Shown: positions 1-11,558, counted from the stretch's first letter. The stretch is 64,000 nt of DNA from an uncultured Selenomonas sp. (GCA_934202005.1 CAKPXP010000006.1:35123-99122), one strand, 5' to 3'. Translations and numbers: made by a program. The notes: a model not told the origin generated them from the letters alone.

Positions 1-1
1 G

Positions 2-2128
<2,127 letters not shown>

Positions 2129-2174
2129 CGCGCGCAGCTCCACGACAGCCCTCATATATATAGAAAGGAACGCA

Positions 2175-3281
2175 ATGCTAGAAGATATCAAGCCCCGTCT
2201 CGGGGAACTCAAGGAAAAGCTCGACCAGATGGAAGTCTCGCTCGAGGTACCGGCGAAGGAGGAGAAGATCGCCGAGCTCGAGTACAAGATGGGCGAGCCG
2301 ACGTTCTGGGACGACGCTGAGGAAGCGCAGAAAATCAACCAGGAACTCAACGATGTGAAGATCAGCGTCGACAAGTTCAAGAGCCTCAAGGCGAAGTTCG
2401 AGGACGCGCAGACGCTCTGGGAGATGGCGATGGAGGACGGCGATGAGTCGCTCGAGGAGGAGATCAAGGACGCGCTTGACAAGGTAGCGGATGGCCTCGA
2501 GAACCTCCAGCTCGAGGTGCTGCTCTCCGGTCCCTACGACGCGAACAACGCCATCCTCACGCTCCACGCGGGCGCGGGCGGCACGGAGGCGCAGGACTGG
2601 ACGCAGATGCTCCTGCGCATGTACGGCCGCTGGGCGGAGCGCCACGGCTTCACCGTCGAGACGGCGGATCTGCTGCCCGGCGATGAGGCTGGTGTCAAGA
2701 GCGCGACCCTCTTCATCAAGGGCCATAACGCCTACGGTTTCCTCAAGTCGGAGAAGGGCATCCATCGCCTCGTGCGCATCTCGCCGTTTGACGCGAACGC
2801 GCGCCGCCATACGTCGTTCGCGGCCTGCGACATCATGCCGGAGATCGACGATGCCGTCGAGGTCGACATCAACATGGCCGACGTGCGCGTCGATACCTAC
2901 CGCGCGTCGGGCGCCGGCGGCCAGCACATCAACAAGACGTCGTCCGCCGTGCGCATGACGCATGAGCCGACGGGCATCGTCGTGCAGTGCCAAAACGAGC
3001 GCTCCCAGCTCCAGAACCGCGAGCAGTGCCTCAAGATGCTGCGCGCGAAGCTCTTCGAGCTCGAGCAGGAGAAAAAGGAAAAAGAGCTCGCGAAGCTTGA
3101 GGGCGATCAGCAGAAGATCGAGTGGGGCAGCCAGATCCGCTCCTATGTATTCCAGCCCTACACGATGGTCAAGGATCACCGCACGAACGAGGAGACGGGC
3201 AACGTGCAGGCCGTGATGGACGGCGATCTCGATCCGTTCATCCGCGCCTATCTCGCGGCGAAGGCCAACCATGAAATCTAA
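2175..3281 (+). CDS. prfB: Peptide chain release factor 2 (RF2), no programmed frameshift
   Basis: RF2 recognises UGA and UAA stop codons and triggers peptidyl-tRNA hydrolysis. The 368-residue protein has the RF2-specific SPF tripeptide (residues 203-205) for stop-codon reading and the catalytic GGQ loop (248-250). An AAAGGAA ribosome site precedes the ATG. In most bacteria RF2 is made through an autoregulatory +1 frameshift at an in-frame UGA near codon 25. Here the frame runs uninterrupted through that region (residues 20-30, VSLEVPAKEE) with no CTTTGA slippery site, so this regulation is absent. The last 11 bp overlap the next gene, suggesting translational coupling. Confidence 0.97.
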   Translation: MLEDIKPRLGELKEKLDQMEVSLEVPAKEEKIAELEYKMGEPTFWDDAEEAQKINQELNDVKISVDKFKSLKAKFEDAQTLWEMAMEDGDESLEEEIKDALDKVADGLENLQLEVLLSGPYDANNAILTLHAGAGGTEAQDWTQMLLRMYGRWAERHGFTVETADLLPGDEAGVKSATLFIKGHNAYGFLKSEKGIHRLVRISPFDANARRHTSFAACDIMPEIDDAVEVDINMADVRVDTYRASGAGGQHINKTSSAVRMTHEPTGIVVQCQNERSQLQNREQCLKMLRAKLFELEQEKKEKELAKLEGDQQKIEWGSQIRSYVFQPYTMVKDHRTNEETGNVQAVMDGDLDPFIRAYLAAKANHEI

Positions 3282-3996
3282 AGGCTTCCTCGCGCTCTTG
3301 CTCGCGCTCGCCGTGCTCGGCGTGGAGGTCGTGCTCCCCGCCGTCGTACAGCGGACGCTCACGCACCGCATCGAGGAACGTCTCGGCACGAGCGATGTGA
3401 GCGCGGAGCTCTCCTCGACGCCCAGTGCGCTGCTCCTGCTTGGACAGGTGGATCATGCCCACGTCGTCGCCCATCAGGGCAGGCTCGGCGAGGTCCTCGT
3501 GAGCGAGCTCGCGCTCGACGGCGAGGATCTGCGGCTCGACCTGGGCACGCTCGCAAGCGGAGAGCACATCGAGCTCAGGCGCGCGGGCAGGCTCGCGCTC
3601 ACGGGCGTCGTGACGGAGGAAAACCTCAAGGAACTCCTCGCGCGCAAGGCGGACAAGCTCGAGAACACCGAGGTTGCAATCGCGCCGGACGGCGTCACAG
3701 TCACGGCGAATGTCAAGGTATTCGGCCGCATGGCGGACGCGCGTCTCACGGGCACGGTGCTTGACGACGGCGGCCAGCTCATCTTCCACATGACGAGCCT
3801 CTCCATCAAGAACGCACCGTTCGGCAAGGCGAGTCTCGGCAGCGTGTTCGGCGACATCCCGCTCGTGAAGAAGGGGAAGATGCCGCTCGGCATGAAGGTG
3901 ACGGACGTCAAGATGCAGGCGGGCAAGGTCGTCATCCAGGCGGCCTATGACGCGTCGGCTGCGGGCGATGTGCTCGCGCCTTACTACGATAACTGA
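3271..3996 (+). CDS. DUF2993 (LmeA-like) membrane-anchored protein
   Basis: This 241-residue protein begins with a hydrophobic N-terminal segment (about residues 5-24) that should act as an uncleaved signal anchor or signal peptide. The body has beta-rich repeats of the kind seen in the DUF2993/LmeA family of lipid-binding envelope proteins (for example VSAELSSTPSALLLLGQ and the C-terminal half around GKMPLGMKVTDVKMQAGK). The ATG overlaps the end of prfB by 11 bp. The exact role is unknown. Family membership suggests binding of lipid or an envelope component on the outer side of the cytoplasmic membrane, and the nearby DUF5693 and csaB genes fit an envelope theme. Confidence 0.7.
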   Translation: MKSKGFLALLLALAVLGVEVVLPAVVQRTLTHRIEERLGTSDVSAELSSTPSALLLLGQVDHAHVVAHQGRLGEVLVSELALDGEDLRLDLGTLASGEHIELRRAGRLALTGVVTEENLKELLARKADKLENTEVAIAPDGVTVTANVKVFGRMADARLTGTVLDDGGQLIFHMTSLSIKNAPFGKASLGSVFGDIPLVKKGKMPLGMKVTDVKMQAGKVVIQAAYDASAAGDVLAPYYDN

Positions 3997-4042
3997 GGGA
4001 CGGCAGCAGCCTCAAGAAGATAGACAAAGGACAGGGAAACAA

Positions 4043-6103
4043 ATGAAGGTTTTCAGATACAGCCGCGTGCTCATCGCCATCATCGCGATCGGACTCATTG
4101 CGGCTCTGGCCATTGATTTCGCGCGCAGCGGCGTGGAACAGCAGAACACGCGCGTCGATCTCGCCATCGATTACGAGGGGCTGCAGGAGCTCGCGCAGCG
4201 CGAGGGCCTGCCGGAGGCCGAGGTGCTCCAGGCGGCGAAGGACGCGGGCATCACCTCGCTCGCCGTCTACGAGACGACGTTCAAGAAGCTCAACGAGAAC
4301 GGCAAGACGACGGCGGTGAGCGGCGCGCGCCTGCTCGAAAGCTACCATGACGGCACGCTCACGGATCCCGCCTGGCGAAAGCTCGTCGAGGACGGCGAGA
4401 TCAAGGGCACAGAGGTCTACGTCACGGGCCACGACAAGCGCACCTACCGTGAGGTTAAAGAGGATCTCTACCGCCGCCTCGGCAGCGACCGCGTGACCGT
4501 GCTCAGCGCGGGCGGCGAGGAAGTGCTCGCCGTCAAGGCGCACTACGAGTCCCTCATGAAGATGAACCTCGGCATGCCGACCGACGAGATGCAGGCGGTG
4601 AACGACGCGGGATTCTACGTGCTCGCGCGGCCGAGCAACTACGAGAAATGCACGCCTGATGACGTCAAGGCGGTCTTCTCGCGCCTCGACGGCTTTCAGA
4701 TCTCGGAGATCGTCTTCTCCGGCAACCAGGTGCTCGGCACGCCGAAGGCGCTCCAAACGACCATCGACGAGATGAAGGCGCGCGGCATCAATCTCGGCCT
4801 CATCGAGGCGGTCACGCAGCTGCAGTTCTACAAGCAGGACGGCATGACGGAGATTGCGAAGGGCCTCGGCTACGACAAGGTCGCGCGCCTCTACGCCATC
4901 CCGAAGGACGAGCAGCCGAAGCTCAAGATCGATACGGCCGTCGAGCGCTGGGCAAATACGGACATGGAGCGCAACATCCGCATCGACCTCCTGCGCATCT
5001 ACGACAAGCCGTCGCCCGACATGACGCTCATGGAAACGAACATGAAGTATTTCCGTGATACGCATGAGGTGCTGCTGCGCCACGGTTTCACGGTCGGACC
5101 TGCGGCGACGTTTTCGAGTTTCTATCCGAGCAAATACCTGCGCGCCGTGCTCATGCTCGGCGTCGCGGCGGCTGGCGTGCTCTATCTCTCGCTCGTCATC
5201 CCGCGTCTGAACGCGCGCCCGCGCGTCCAGTACCTCATTTTCGCGGTCTTGGCACTCCTCGCCGCCGTGCCCGTGCTCATGGGCAACGGCGCGAAGATCC
5301 GCGTGCTCGCGGCGCTCGTGAGCGCGAACGTGTTCCCCGCGCTGGCCGTGATCTGGCAGCTCGACCGCATCCGCGCGCGCCAGCGGACGGGAAAAAGCCT
5401 GCTGGCGCTCGTCGCGACGGGTGTTACCGCGCTCTTCGTGACGGGGGCGCTCTCCTATGTCGGCGCGGCGTACCTCTCCGGTGCGCTCGCTGATACAGAG
5501 TATCTGCTCGAGTTCAATATCTTCCGCGGCATCAAGCTCACGTTCCTGCTGCCCATCGTGCTCGTCGGCATCGCGTTTTTGCAGCGCTTCGACATCTTCG
5601 ACGGACGCATGGACGATACGGACGGCGTCGTCGCGCAGATGAAGAAGATCCTCGACATGCCCGTGCGCATCAAGACGCTGCTCATCGGCCTCGTCGTGCT
5701 CGCCGCCGCCGTTGTCTTCGTCGCGCGCAGCGGCCATACGTCCGGCATGCCGGTCTCGAGCCTCGAGCTCAGGTTCCGCGCGGCGCTCGAGCAGGCGTTC
5801 TACGCGCGCCCGCGCACGAAGGAACTGCTCATCGGCCATCCGGCCTTCCTGCTCGCGTGGATGGCGTTCTGGCGCAAGTGGCCGACGATGGTGCTCTGCG
5901 CGCTCGTGCTCGTCGCGACGATCGGCCAGGGATCGATGGTGGAGACATTCGCGCACATGCGCACACCGGTCTATATGTCGTTCATGCGCGGCATCGGCGG
6001 CATCGTGCTCGGCGCCGGTATCGGCGCGCTCTGCATGGTGCTCATCGAGCTCTGGCAGTGCCTCCTCAAGAAGGCGGCCGCAGCCGCAAAGGAGAGAAAG
6101 TAA
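4043..6103 (+). CDS. DUF5693 family polytopic membrane protein
   Basis: The 686-residue protein has an N-terminal membrane segment (about residues 8-25), an extracytoplasmic domain of roughly 330 residues, and a C-terminal half with about eight to nine hydrophobic helices. I chose ATG 4043 because the protein begins with a clean signal-anchor (MKVFRYSRVLIAIIAIGLIA) and an AGGGAAAC-type site precedes it; an upstream in-frame start at 3947 would overlap the previous gene. It ends 5 bp before csaB. DUF5693 genes recur next to csaB in Firmicutes, so a role in making or exporting a pyruvylated surface polymer is a context-based inference; no catalytic motif is evident. Confidence 0.8.
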   Translation: MKVFRYSRVLIAIIAIGLIAALAIDFARSGVEQQNTRVDLAIDYEGLQELAQREGLPEAEVLQAAKDAGITSLAVYETTFKKLNENGKTTAVSGARLLESYHDGTLTDPAWRKLVEDGEIKGTEVYVTGHDKRTYREVKEDLYRRLGSDRVTVLSAGGEEVLAVKAHYESLMKMNLGMPTDEMQAVNDAGFYVLARPSNYEKCTPDDVKAVFSRLDGFQISEIVFSGNQVLGTPKALQTTIDEMKARGINLGLIEAVTQLQFYKQDGMTEIAKGLGYDKVARLYAIPKDEQPKLKIDTAVERWANTDMERNIRIDLLRIYDKPSPDMTLMETNMKYFRDTHEVLLRHGFTVGPAATFSSFYPSKYLRAVLMLGVAAAGVLYLSLVIPRLNARPRVQYLIFAVLALLAAVPVLMGNGAKIRVLAALVSANVFPALAVIWQLDRIRARQRTGKSLLALVATGVTALFVTGALSYVGAAYLSGALADTEYLLEFNIFRGIKLTFLLPIVLVGIAFLQRFDIFDGRMDDTDGVVAQMKKILDMPVRIKTLLIGLVVLAAAVVFVARSGHTSGMPVSSLELRFRAALEQAFYARPRTKELLIGHPAFLLAWMAFWRKWPTMVLCALVLVATIGQGSMVETFAHMRTPVYMSFMRGIGGIVLGAGIGALCMVLIELWQCLLKKAAAAAKERK

Positions 6104-6108
6104 CATCT

Positions 6109-7200
6109 ATGAGGAATCTGGTCGTATCCGGATATTACGGCTCGAAGAATGCCGGCGATGAAGCCATGCTCGCAGCCATGCTGGAAGTCTTATCCGATCT
6201 GGACCCAAAACTTCATATCACGGTCATCTCGGCGGATCCTGAGGATACGAGAGCACGGCACGGCGTCGATGCCGTCTCCTGGCTCGACATCACGCGCATC
6301 CTGCAGCTGCTCGGGCGCGCCGATCTCCTGATCTCGGGCGGCGGCAGCCTGCTGCAGAACGTCACGAGTCGCAGGAGCCTCTACTACTATCTCGGCATCA
6401 TCTTCCTCGCGCTCGCCGTGAAGACGCCTGTCATGCTCTATGCGCAGGGCATCGGCCCCATTCGCGGGCGCCTCGCCTGCGCGCTCACGCGCCATATCGT
6501 GAATCGCGTCCAGCTCATCACCGTGCGCGACCATGGCTCGCTCGCGGAGCTTTCCAGGCTCGGCATCCGGCGGCCGCGCATCGAGGCAACGGCCGACGCC
6601 GTGCTCGCCATCCATCCCGTCGACCGCGAGGCCGGGCGTCTGATCCTCACAGCGAATCGGGCTGAGGGCGCGAGGCCCGTCGTCGGCATCTCTGTGCGCG
6701 ACTGGTGCGGCTGGACACAGTACAAGGAGGTGCTCGCGCAGGCGGCCGATGAGATCGTGCGTACGTATGGCGCGCGCGTCGTATTCCTGCCCATGCAGTT
6801 CCCGGAGGATGTGCGCGCTGCCGAGAGCGTCGCCGCGCGCATGCAGGAGCCCTATACGGTGCTGCCCGGGGAATACACGACGGCAGAGCTCCTCTCGCTC
6901 GTCGGCAACATGGATCTTATGATCGCTGTCCGTCTGCACGCGCTGATCTTCGCGGGCGTCATGGGTGTGCCGCTCATCGGCATCTCCTACGATCCGAAGA
7001 TCGACCGCTTTCTCGACTCCATCGGTGAGCAGCCGGTGGGGAAGCTCGATACGCTCACGGCCCCCGTGCTGCTCGCCGCCGTGCGGGAGAAATGGGAGCA
7101 CAGGCGTGCCATCCGCCAGCACAATGCGGCTCTGCTCAAGAAGCAGCGCGGCCTCGCGGCGCGCAACGCGGAACTCGCCATCGAACTATTGGAAAAGTGA
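6109..7200 (+). CDS. csaB: Polysaccharide pyruvyl transferase CsaB
   Basis: CsaB adds ketal-linked pyruvate from phosphoenolpyruvate to cell-wall polymers, creating the ligand for SLH-domain proteins. In Negativicutes, SLH-bearing outer-membrane proteins such as OmpM use such polymers to tether the outer membrane. The 363-residue protein shows the family N-terminus (GYYGSKNAGDEA), the SGGGSLLQN glycine loop, and the C-terminal AVRLHALIFA and SYDPKID motifs. The ATG at 6109 lies 5 bp after the DUF5693 stop, so the pair is probably one transcript. An intrinsic terminator follows at 7204-7244. Confidence 0.93.
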   Translation: MRNLVVSGYYGSKNAGDEAMLAAMLEVLSDLDPKLHITVISADPEDTRARHGVDAVSWLDITRILQLLGRADLLISGGGSLLQNVTSRRSLYYYLGIIFLALAVKTPVMLYAQGIGPIRGRLACALTRHIVNRVQLITVRDHGSLAELSRLGIRRPRIEATADAVLAIHPVDREAGRLILTANRAEGARPVVGISVRDWCGWTQYKEVLAQAADEIVRTYGARVVFLPMQFPEDVRAAESVAARMQEPYTVLPGEYTTAELLSLVGNMDLMIAVRLHALIFAGVMGVPLIGISYDPKIDRFLDSIGEQPVGKLDTLTAPVLLAAVREKWEHRRAIRQHNAALLKKQRGLAARNAELAIELLEK

Positions 7201-7203
7201 CGC

Positions 7204-7244
7204 AGGAGGCTGTGTACGACATCCGTTGTGCAGCAGCCTCTTTT
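7204..7244 (+). terminator. Rho-independent terminator after csaB
   Basis: GAGGCTG (7206-7212) pairs with CAGCCTC (7234-7240), followed by TTTT. It closes the csaB transcript. Confidence 0.65.
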
Positions 7245-7294
7245 CCTGTGAGGCGGGCGCACGCTGTCCGCAAGGCAGGCGCTTGGGAATTGGA
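7243..7294. repeat. Post-terminator repeat, copy 3 (diverged)
   Basis: This segment resembles the repeats at 37388-37440 and 45818-45870, with shared blocks GGCGCAC, TGTCCGCAA and GGCG-TTGGG. Like those copies it starts at the T-run of an intrinsic terminator. It is the most diverged of the three. No coding potential is evident. Confidence 0.5.
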
Positions 7295-7353
7295 ACGCCG
7301 CGCATCCGGGCCGCAAGCGCGGCGGACGCTTTTATCTTGCACGAAGGAGACAG

Positions 7354-8043
7354 ATGATGATTCAGCTGAAGGACGTATCGAAGGTCTATGAGAACGGCAC
7401 CGTCGCGCTCGACCATGTGAGCATCGACATCGGGAAGGGAGAGTTCGTATTCCTCGTCGGCGCGAGCGGCGCGGGCAAGTCTACGTTCATCAAACTGCTC
7501 CTGCGCGAGGAACTGCCGACGGCAGGGGAGATCCGCGTCGCAGGGCGCAATGTCGTCACGATGCCACGGCGCGAGGTGCCTTACCTGCGGCGCGGGCTTG
7601 GCGTCATCTTCCAGGATTACCGGTTGCTCCCCGATAAGACGGTATTTGAAAATGTCGCGTTCGCGATGCAGGTCATCGAGGCGCCGCGCCGCCTCATGCA
7701 GCGCAGCGTCAACGCCGTGCTCGATGTCGTCGGCCTGCGCGACAAGTACAAGTGCTTCCCGCGCCAGCTCTCAGGCGGCGAGCAGCAGCGCGTCGCCATC
7801 GCGCGCGCCATCGTCAACGATCCGGCCATCGTCATCGCCGATGAGCCGACGGGCAATCTCGACCCGGAGACGAGCTGGGACATCATGGAAATTTTTGAGC
7901 GCATCAACCGCGCGGGTACGACCATCGTCATGGCGACGCATGACAGGAATATCGTCGATACGATGAAGCGGCGCGTCATTGCCATCGAGGATGGACAAGT
8001 CGTGCGCGATGAGGCAAGAGGAGGCTATGGCTATGAAGCTTAG
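7354..8043 (+). CDS. ftsE: Cell-division ABC transporter ATPase FtsE
   Basis: FtsE is the ATPase of the FtsEX complex, which couples ATP hydrolysis to activation of septal peptidoglycan hydrolases. It has Walker A (GASGAGKST, residues 36-44), the ABC signature LSGGEQQR, Walker B with [11 protein letters not shown], and the H-loop ATHD. AGGAG at 7345-7349 is only 4 bp from ATG 7354 but 7 bp from ATG 7357, so translation may begin at the second Met. ftsX overlaps its end by 11 bp and an M23 peptidase follows, giving a complete FtsEX-hydrolase module. Confidence 0.97.
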   Translation: MMIQLKDVSKVYENGTVALDHVSIDIGKGEFVFLVGASGAGKSTFIKLLLREELPTAGEIRVAGRNVVTMPRREVPYLRRGLGVIFQDYRLLPDKTVFENVAFAMQVIEAPRRLMQRSVNAVLDVVGLRDKYKCFPRQLSGGEQQRVAIARAIVNDPAIVIADEPTGNLDPETSWDIMEIFERINRAGTTIVMATHDRNIVDTMKRRVIAIEDGQVVRDEARGGYGYEA

Positions 8044-8920
8044 GACGAGTGAATATTTCATCCAGGAGACGCTGCGGAGTCTCCGTCGGAACAACTGGAT
8101 GTCGTTCGCGTCCGTCGGCACGGTCGCCGTCTCCCTCTTCGTGCTCGGCGTCTTTTTACTGCTCGTGCTCAATATGAACCGGCTCGCTTCCTCGCTCGAG
8201 TCGCAGGTGCAGATCAGCGTCTATCTCGCGGATGGGCTCAGCGAGAGCGCGCGCAAGGACATCGCGTCGGACATCGAGGCGCTCCAGGGCATCGAGGAGA
8301 TCCGCTACGTGCCGAAGGAGGAGGCGAAAGAGCGTCTCGCGAAGCGTCTCGGCGATCAGAAATATCTGCTCGACGCGCTCGGCGAGAAAAATCCGCTGCC
8401 CGACTCATTCGAGGTCGTGCTCAAGAGCCCCGCCCTCGTTGAGACAGCCGCCGCTGCCATCACGCGCATGGACGGCGTCGAGCAGGCGAAGTACGGGCAG
8501 GACGTCATCGAGCATCTCTTCGCCATCACGCGTCTCATCCGCATCTTCGGCCTCGCGCTCATGGTGCTGCTCGCGGGCGCGACGCTCTTCATCATCAGCA
8601 ATACGATCCGTCTCACGGTCTTCGCGCGGCGCAAGGAAGTCGCCATCATGAAGTATGTCGGCGCGACGGACTGGTTCATCCGCTGGCCGTTTCTGCTCGA
8701 GGGCATGGTGCTTGGCTTCGTGGGCGGCGTGCTCGCGGCGATCGCACTGCAGAGCTTTTACGCGGCGATGGCGGCGAAGATCTACGAGACGCTCGCCTTT
8801 TTCCCGCTGCTGCCGCAGTATCCCTATATGTACTATGTGAGCGCCGCCATCCTGCTCTCCGGCATGGGCATTGGCGCGCTCGGCTCGACGATCTCGCTCA
8901 AGCGGTTCCTCAAGGTTTGA
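8033..8920 (+). CDS. ftsX: Cell-division permease FtsX
   Basis: FtsX is the membrane partner of FtsE and transmits conformational change to periplasmic hydrolase activators. The 295-residue protein has one N-terminal membrane helix, an extracytoplasmic domain (roughly residues 55-160), and three C-terminal helices in the MacB/FtsX permease fold (FARRKEVAIMKYVGAT is typical). ATG 8033 sits 8 bp after AGGAGG (8019-8024); ATG 8027 would be only 2 bp away. It overlaps ftsE by 11 bp, consistent with coupled translation. Confidence 0.96.
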   Translation: MKLRTSEYFIQETLRSLRRNNWMSFASVGTVAVSLFVLGVFLLLVLNMNRLASSLESQVQISVYLADGLSESARKDIASDIEALQGIEEIRYVPKEEAKERLAKRLGDQKYLLDALGEKNPLPDSFEVVLKSPALVETAAAAITRMDGVEQAKYGQDVIEHLFAITRLIRIFGLALMVLLAGATLFIISNTIRLTVFARRKEVAIMKYVGATDWFIRWPFLLEGMVLGFVGGVLAAIALQSFYAAMAAKIYETLAFFPLLPQYPYMYYVSAAILLSGMGIGALGSTISLKRFLKV

Positions 8921-8934
8921 AAGAAGGCTCGTCT

Positions 8935-10053
8935 ATGTGGAAGAACAAAGCAGCGGCCACGACGGCCGCCGCACTCGCGCTGCTCCTGGCCGCAGCGCCG
9001 ACGCTCCCCGCGTATGCTGTGACGGAGCAGGAGGCGAAGAGCTACGAACAGCAGGCGCAGCAGAAAAAGCAGAAAAGCGATGAGATCCAGGGGCGCATCA
9101 ACAATTTCTCCGAGGAAAAACGCCAGCTCGACGAAGAGGCGGAGCGCGCCATCGCCGAGCACAAGGAGGCAAAGGCCGCACTCGATGAGACGGAGCGCAG
9201 CATGAAGGAGAACGAGGCGCGGCTCGATGTGCTCGCGGGAGACTACGACAAGAAACGCACGCGCCTCGGCAAGCGCGTACGCGATATCTATATCAACGGG
9301 CAGATTTCCTACCTCGACGTGCTTTTCGGCGCGAAGGACTTCGGCGACCTGCTCACGCGCATGGATCTATTGAAGCGCGTCGTGCGCGATGACTACGAGC
9401 TCGTGCATACGGTGCTCACAGAGCAGGCGGAGATCGAGCAGCGGCAGAAGCAGCTCGCAAGCGACCGCAGCACCCAAGCGGAGCAGGAGCAGGAGGCGCG
9501 CACGGCGCGCGAGATCATGGAGCAGAAGGTCGCGAAGCAGCAGGCGCTCATCGAGAAGATGAAGAGCGACAAGGCTGTCTTTGACCAGCAGTACGACGAA
9601 CTCATGGCGGCTTCGCGCCAGGTCGGCGAGATGATCCGCGGCAGTCATTATAATGTCCAGCCCTCAGGCAGCGGCGCGATGATCTGGCCGATCTCGGGGC
9701 CCATCACCTCGGAGTTCGGCTGGCGCACGCATCCCATCACGGGCGACCAGCGGTTCCACAGCGGCCTCGATATCGGCGGCGAATACGGCCTGCCCGTGCA
9801 CGCGGCGCAGAGCGGCACCGTGACGTATGCGGGCTGGATCTCCGGCTACGGCAACACGGTCATCATCGACCACGGCGGCGGCATCACGACGCTCTACGGG
9901 CACAACCAGTCGCTCGCAGTCGGCGAGGGCCAGGTAGTATCACAGGGGCAGGTCATCTCCTACTGCGGCTCGACGGGCAATTCCACGGGACCGCACTGCC
10001 ATTTCGAGGTGCGTCAGAACGGCGAGCCCGTGAGCCCGTACGGCTATTTATGA
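8935..10053 (+). CDS. EnvC-like M23 metallopeptidase with coiled coil
   Basis: The 372-residue secreted protein has a signal peptide ending near AYA at about residue 29, a long coiled coil rich in Glu, Lys and Gln (about 35-230), and a C-terminal LytM/M23 domain. The zinc and catalytic residues look intact: HSGLD near residue 279 and HCHFE near the C-terminus. This is therefore probably an active peptidoglycan endopeptidase rather than a degenerate EnvC activator. ATG 8935 follows an AGAAGG site; an in-frame TTG at 8917 has no good ribosome site. Its position directly after ftsX suggests it is the hydrolase or activator controlled by FtsEX. Confidence 0.92.
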   Translation: MWKNKAAATTAAALALLLAAAPTLPAYAVTEQEAKSYEQQAQQKKQKSDEIQGRINNFSEEKRQLDEEAERAIAEHKEAKAALDETERSMKENEARLDVLAGDYDKKRTRLGKRVRDIYINGQISYLDVLFGAKDFGDLLTRMDLLKRVVRDDYELVHTVLTEQAEIEQRQKQLASDRSTQAEQEQEARTAREIMEQKVAKQQALIEKMKSDKAVFDQQYDELMAASRQVGEMIRGSHYNVQPSGSGAMIWPISGPITSEFGWRTHPITGDQRFHSGLDIGGEYGLPVHAAQSGTVTYAGWISGYGNTVIIDHGGGITTLYGHNQSLAVGEGQVVSQGQVISYCGSTGNSTGPHCHFEVRQNGEPVSPYGYL

Positions 10054-10106
10054 GAAATCGCCAGGAGAGGGCGGCAGCCCGCGCCTGGCACTAAGAGGAT
10101 GAGGGA

Positions 10107-11246
10107 ATGAGCAAGAAGAAAATCATGGCAGGCTGTCTCGCCGCGTTTCTCGCGGGCGGCATCGCTGCGGTCGGCGGCATCTGCTATCTCGTCGGCTTCC
10201 GCGCGGAAAATATCAGCGACCTCGCGCGCTTTCTCGGCGCGCGCCGCTTCATCGAGAGCCGCTACGTCGGCGACGTCGACGATGAGAAACTCATGGACGG
10301 CGCCATCAGCGGCATGGTGCAGGCGCTCGGCGACCCGCACTCCATCTATCTCGATCCGGAGATGTACGGCCAGCTCATGAACCAGACGGAAGGCAGCTTC
10401 GGCGGCATCGGCGTCTACATGGGCTTCAAGGACGGCACCGTGAGCATCGTCTCCGTCATGGAGGGAACGCCGGGAGAGAAGGCCGGACTCCGCGCGGGCG
10501 ATGAGATCGTCGCTGTCGACGGCACGCCGGTCACGGAGTACCAACCGGAGGAGGTCGCTCTGCACATCCGCGGCGAGGTCGGTACGGATGTCACGCTCAC
10601 GATCCGTCGTGCGGCCGAGGAGGAAAAGGACTACACGCTGACGCGCGACTCCATCGAGATGAAGACCGTCGCGGGGAAGATGCTCGCGGACGGTATGGGC
10701 TACATCCGCATCGGTACCTTCTCCGAGCACACGGGCAGGGAGTTCGCGGGCACGCTGCAGGAGCTCGAGGAGCAGGGCATGCAGGGCCTGATCCTCGACC
10801 TGCGCGAGAACCCCGGCGGGCTCATCAAGAGCTGTGTCGAAGTCGCGGATCGCGTCGTGCCCCAGGGTACCGTCGTCTCCGTCATCGACAAGAACGGCAA
10901 GAGGGAAACGTACGAGTCGGATCTCGCGGAGAGTAAATACCCCATCGTCGTGCTCATCGATGGCAACAGCGCGAGCGCGGCGGAAATCCTCGCGGGCGCG
11001 CTGCAGGATACGGGTGCCGCGACGCTCGTCGGCACGAAGTCTTACGGCAAAGGTTCCGTGCAGGTCGTCGTGCCCATGCACCACGATGATGCGCTCAAGC
11101 TCACAATCGCGAAATACTACACGCCGAGCGGCCGCTGCATCGACGGCATCGGCATCGAGCCGGATGTCGAGGTCGCGCTGCCGCAGGGCGCGACGAGCGA
11201 TGTGCAGCTCGAGAAGGCCGAGGAAGTTTTGCGCGGCAAGCTCTGA
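10107..11246 (+). CDS. Carboxyl-terminal processing protease (S41)
   Basis: This CtpA/Prc-type serine protease cleaves envelope proteins from their C-termini and often trims wall-hydrolase partners. The 379-residue protein has an N-terminal membrane anchor (about 7-28), a PDZ domain (about 95-170, with GFKDGTVSIVSVMEGTPGEKAG) and the S41 core. The Ser-Lys pair is visible: Ser290 in NSASAAEI and Lys315 in SYGKGSVQ. It begins 53 bp after the M23 peptidase, in the order ftsE-ftsX-M23-ctp that recurs in Firmicutes. A strong hairpin terminator lies about 145 bp downstream. Confidence 0.95.
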   Translation: MSKKKIMAGCLAAFLAGGIAAVGGICYLVGFRAENISDLARFLGARRFIESRYVGDVDDEKLMDGAISGMVQALGDPHSIYLDPEMYGQLMNQTEGSFGGIGVYMGFKDGTVSIVSVMEGTPGEKAGLRAGDEIVAVDGTPVTEYQPEEVALHIRGEVGTDVTLTIRRAAEEEKDYTLTRDSIEMKTVAGKMLADGMGYIRIGTFSEHTGREFAGTLQELEEQGMQGLILDLRENPGGLIKSCVEVADRVVPQGTVVSVIDKNGKRETYESDLAESKYPIVVLIDGNSASAAEILAGALQDTGAATLVGTKSYGKGSVQVVVPMHHDDALKLTIAKYYTPSGRCIDGIGIEPDVEVALPQGATSDVQLEKAEEVLRGKL

Positions 11247-11391
11247 GCAAGTGCGGACAGCAGCTCGCACAAGTGGATGCGCGGGATTTTGTGCACGGCG
11301 CATGAAATGCCGCATTGGCGGCGCGGCCGCTTTGTGCGGTGCCGTGGGCGGGCGCGCGGCGGCTTCTCATAGTTGTTTCCTATTGATAGAG

Positions 11392-11433
11392 AAGAGGCGC
11401 TCCGCACGGGATGACCGTGCGGAGCGCCTCTTT
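11392..11433 (+). terminator. Strong hairpin terminator after ctpA
   Basis: A perfect 16-bp stem (GAGGCGCTCCGCACGG at 11394-11409, loop 11410-11414, complement at 11415-11430) is flanked by AA and TTT. The T-run is short and the structure may work in both directions. From the end of ctpA (11247) to 11391 I see nothing else. Confidence 0.7.
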
Positions 11434-11558
11434 GCTGTCTATGGTACCTCGAGGCGGAGGAGAACGGCGCCGCGCTCAAGAAGTGCGGCATGCTTCCCTA
11501 TTTCGCGATTCTCTGCGGCGTCTGCACGGTGCTCGGCTTCTATCACCTGTTCAGCTGA
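11433..11558 (+). pseudogene. Remnant of a membrane transporter C-terminus
   Basis: One frame reads roughly 40 residues ending at TGA 11556-11558 (LWYLEAEENGAALKK, then a hydrophobic stretch FAILCGVCTVLGFYHLF). It has no start or ribosome site and is preceded directly by a terminator. It looks like the last helix of a deleted permease. The family cannot be named. It sits next to a broken PucR-type regulator, which would fit decay of a transporter plus its regulator. The assignment is tentative. Confidence 0.35.

Noticed and set aside
3932-6106. Very long open frame on the minus strand opposite the DUF5693 gene, and similar frames opposite ileS, ftsH and others
   Set aside because: GC-rich codon bias leaves few stops in shadow frames. 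The translations are Arg/His/Leu-rich with no domains, and the + strand genes are well supported.
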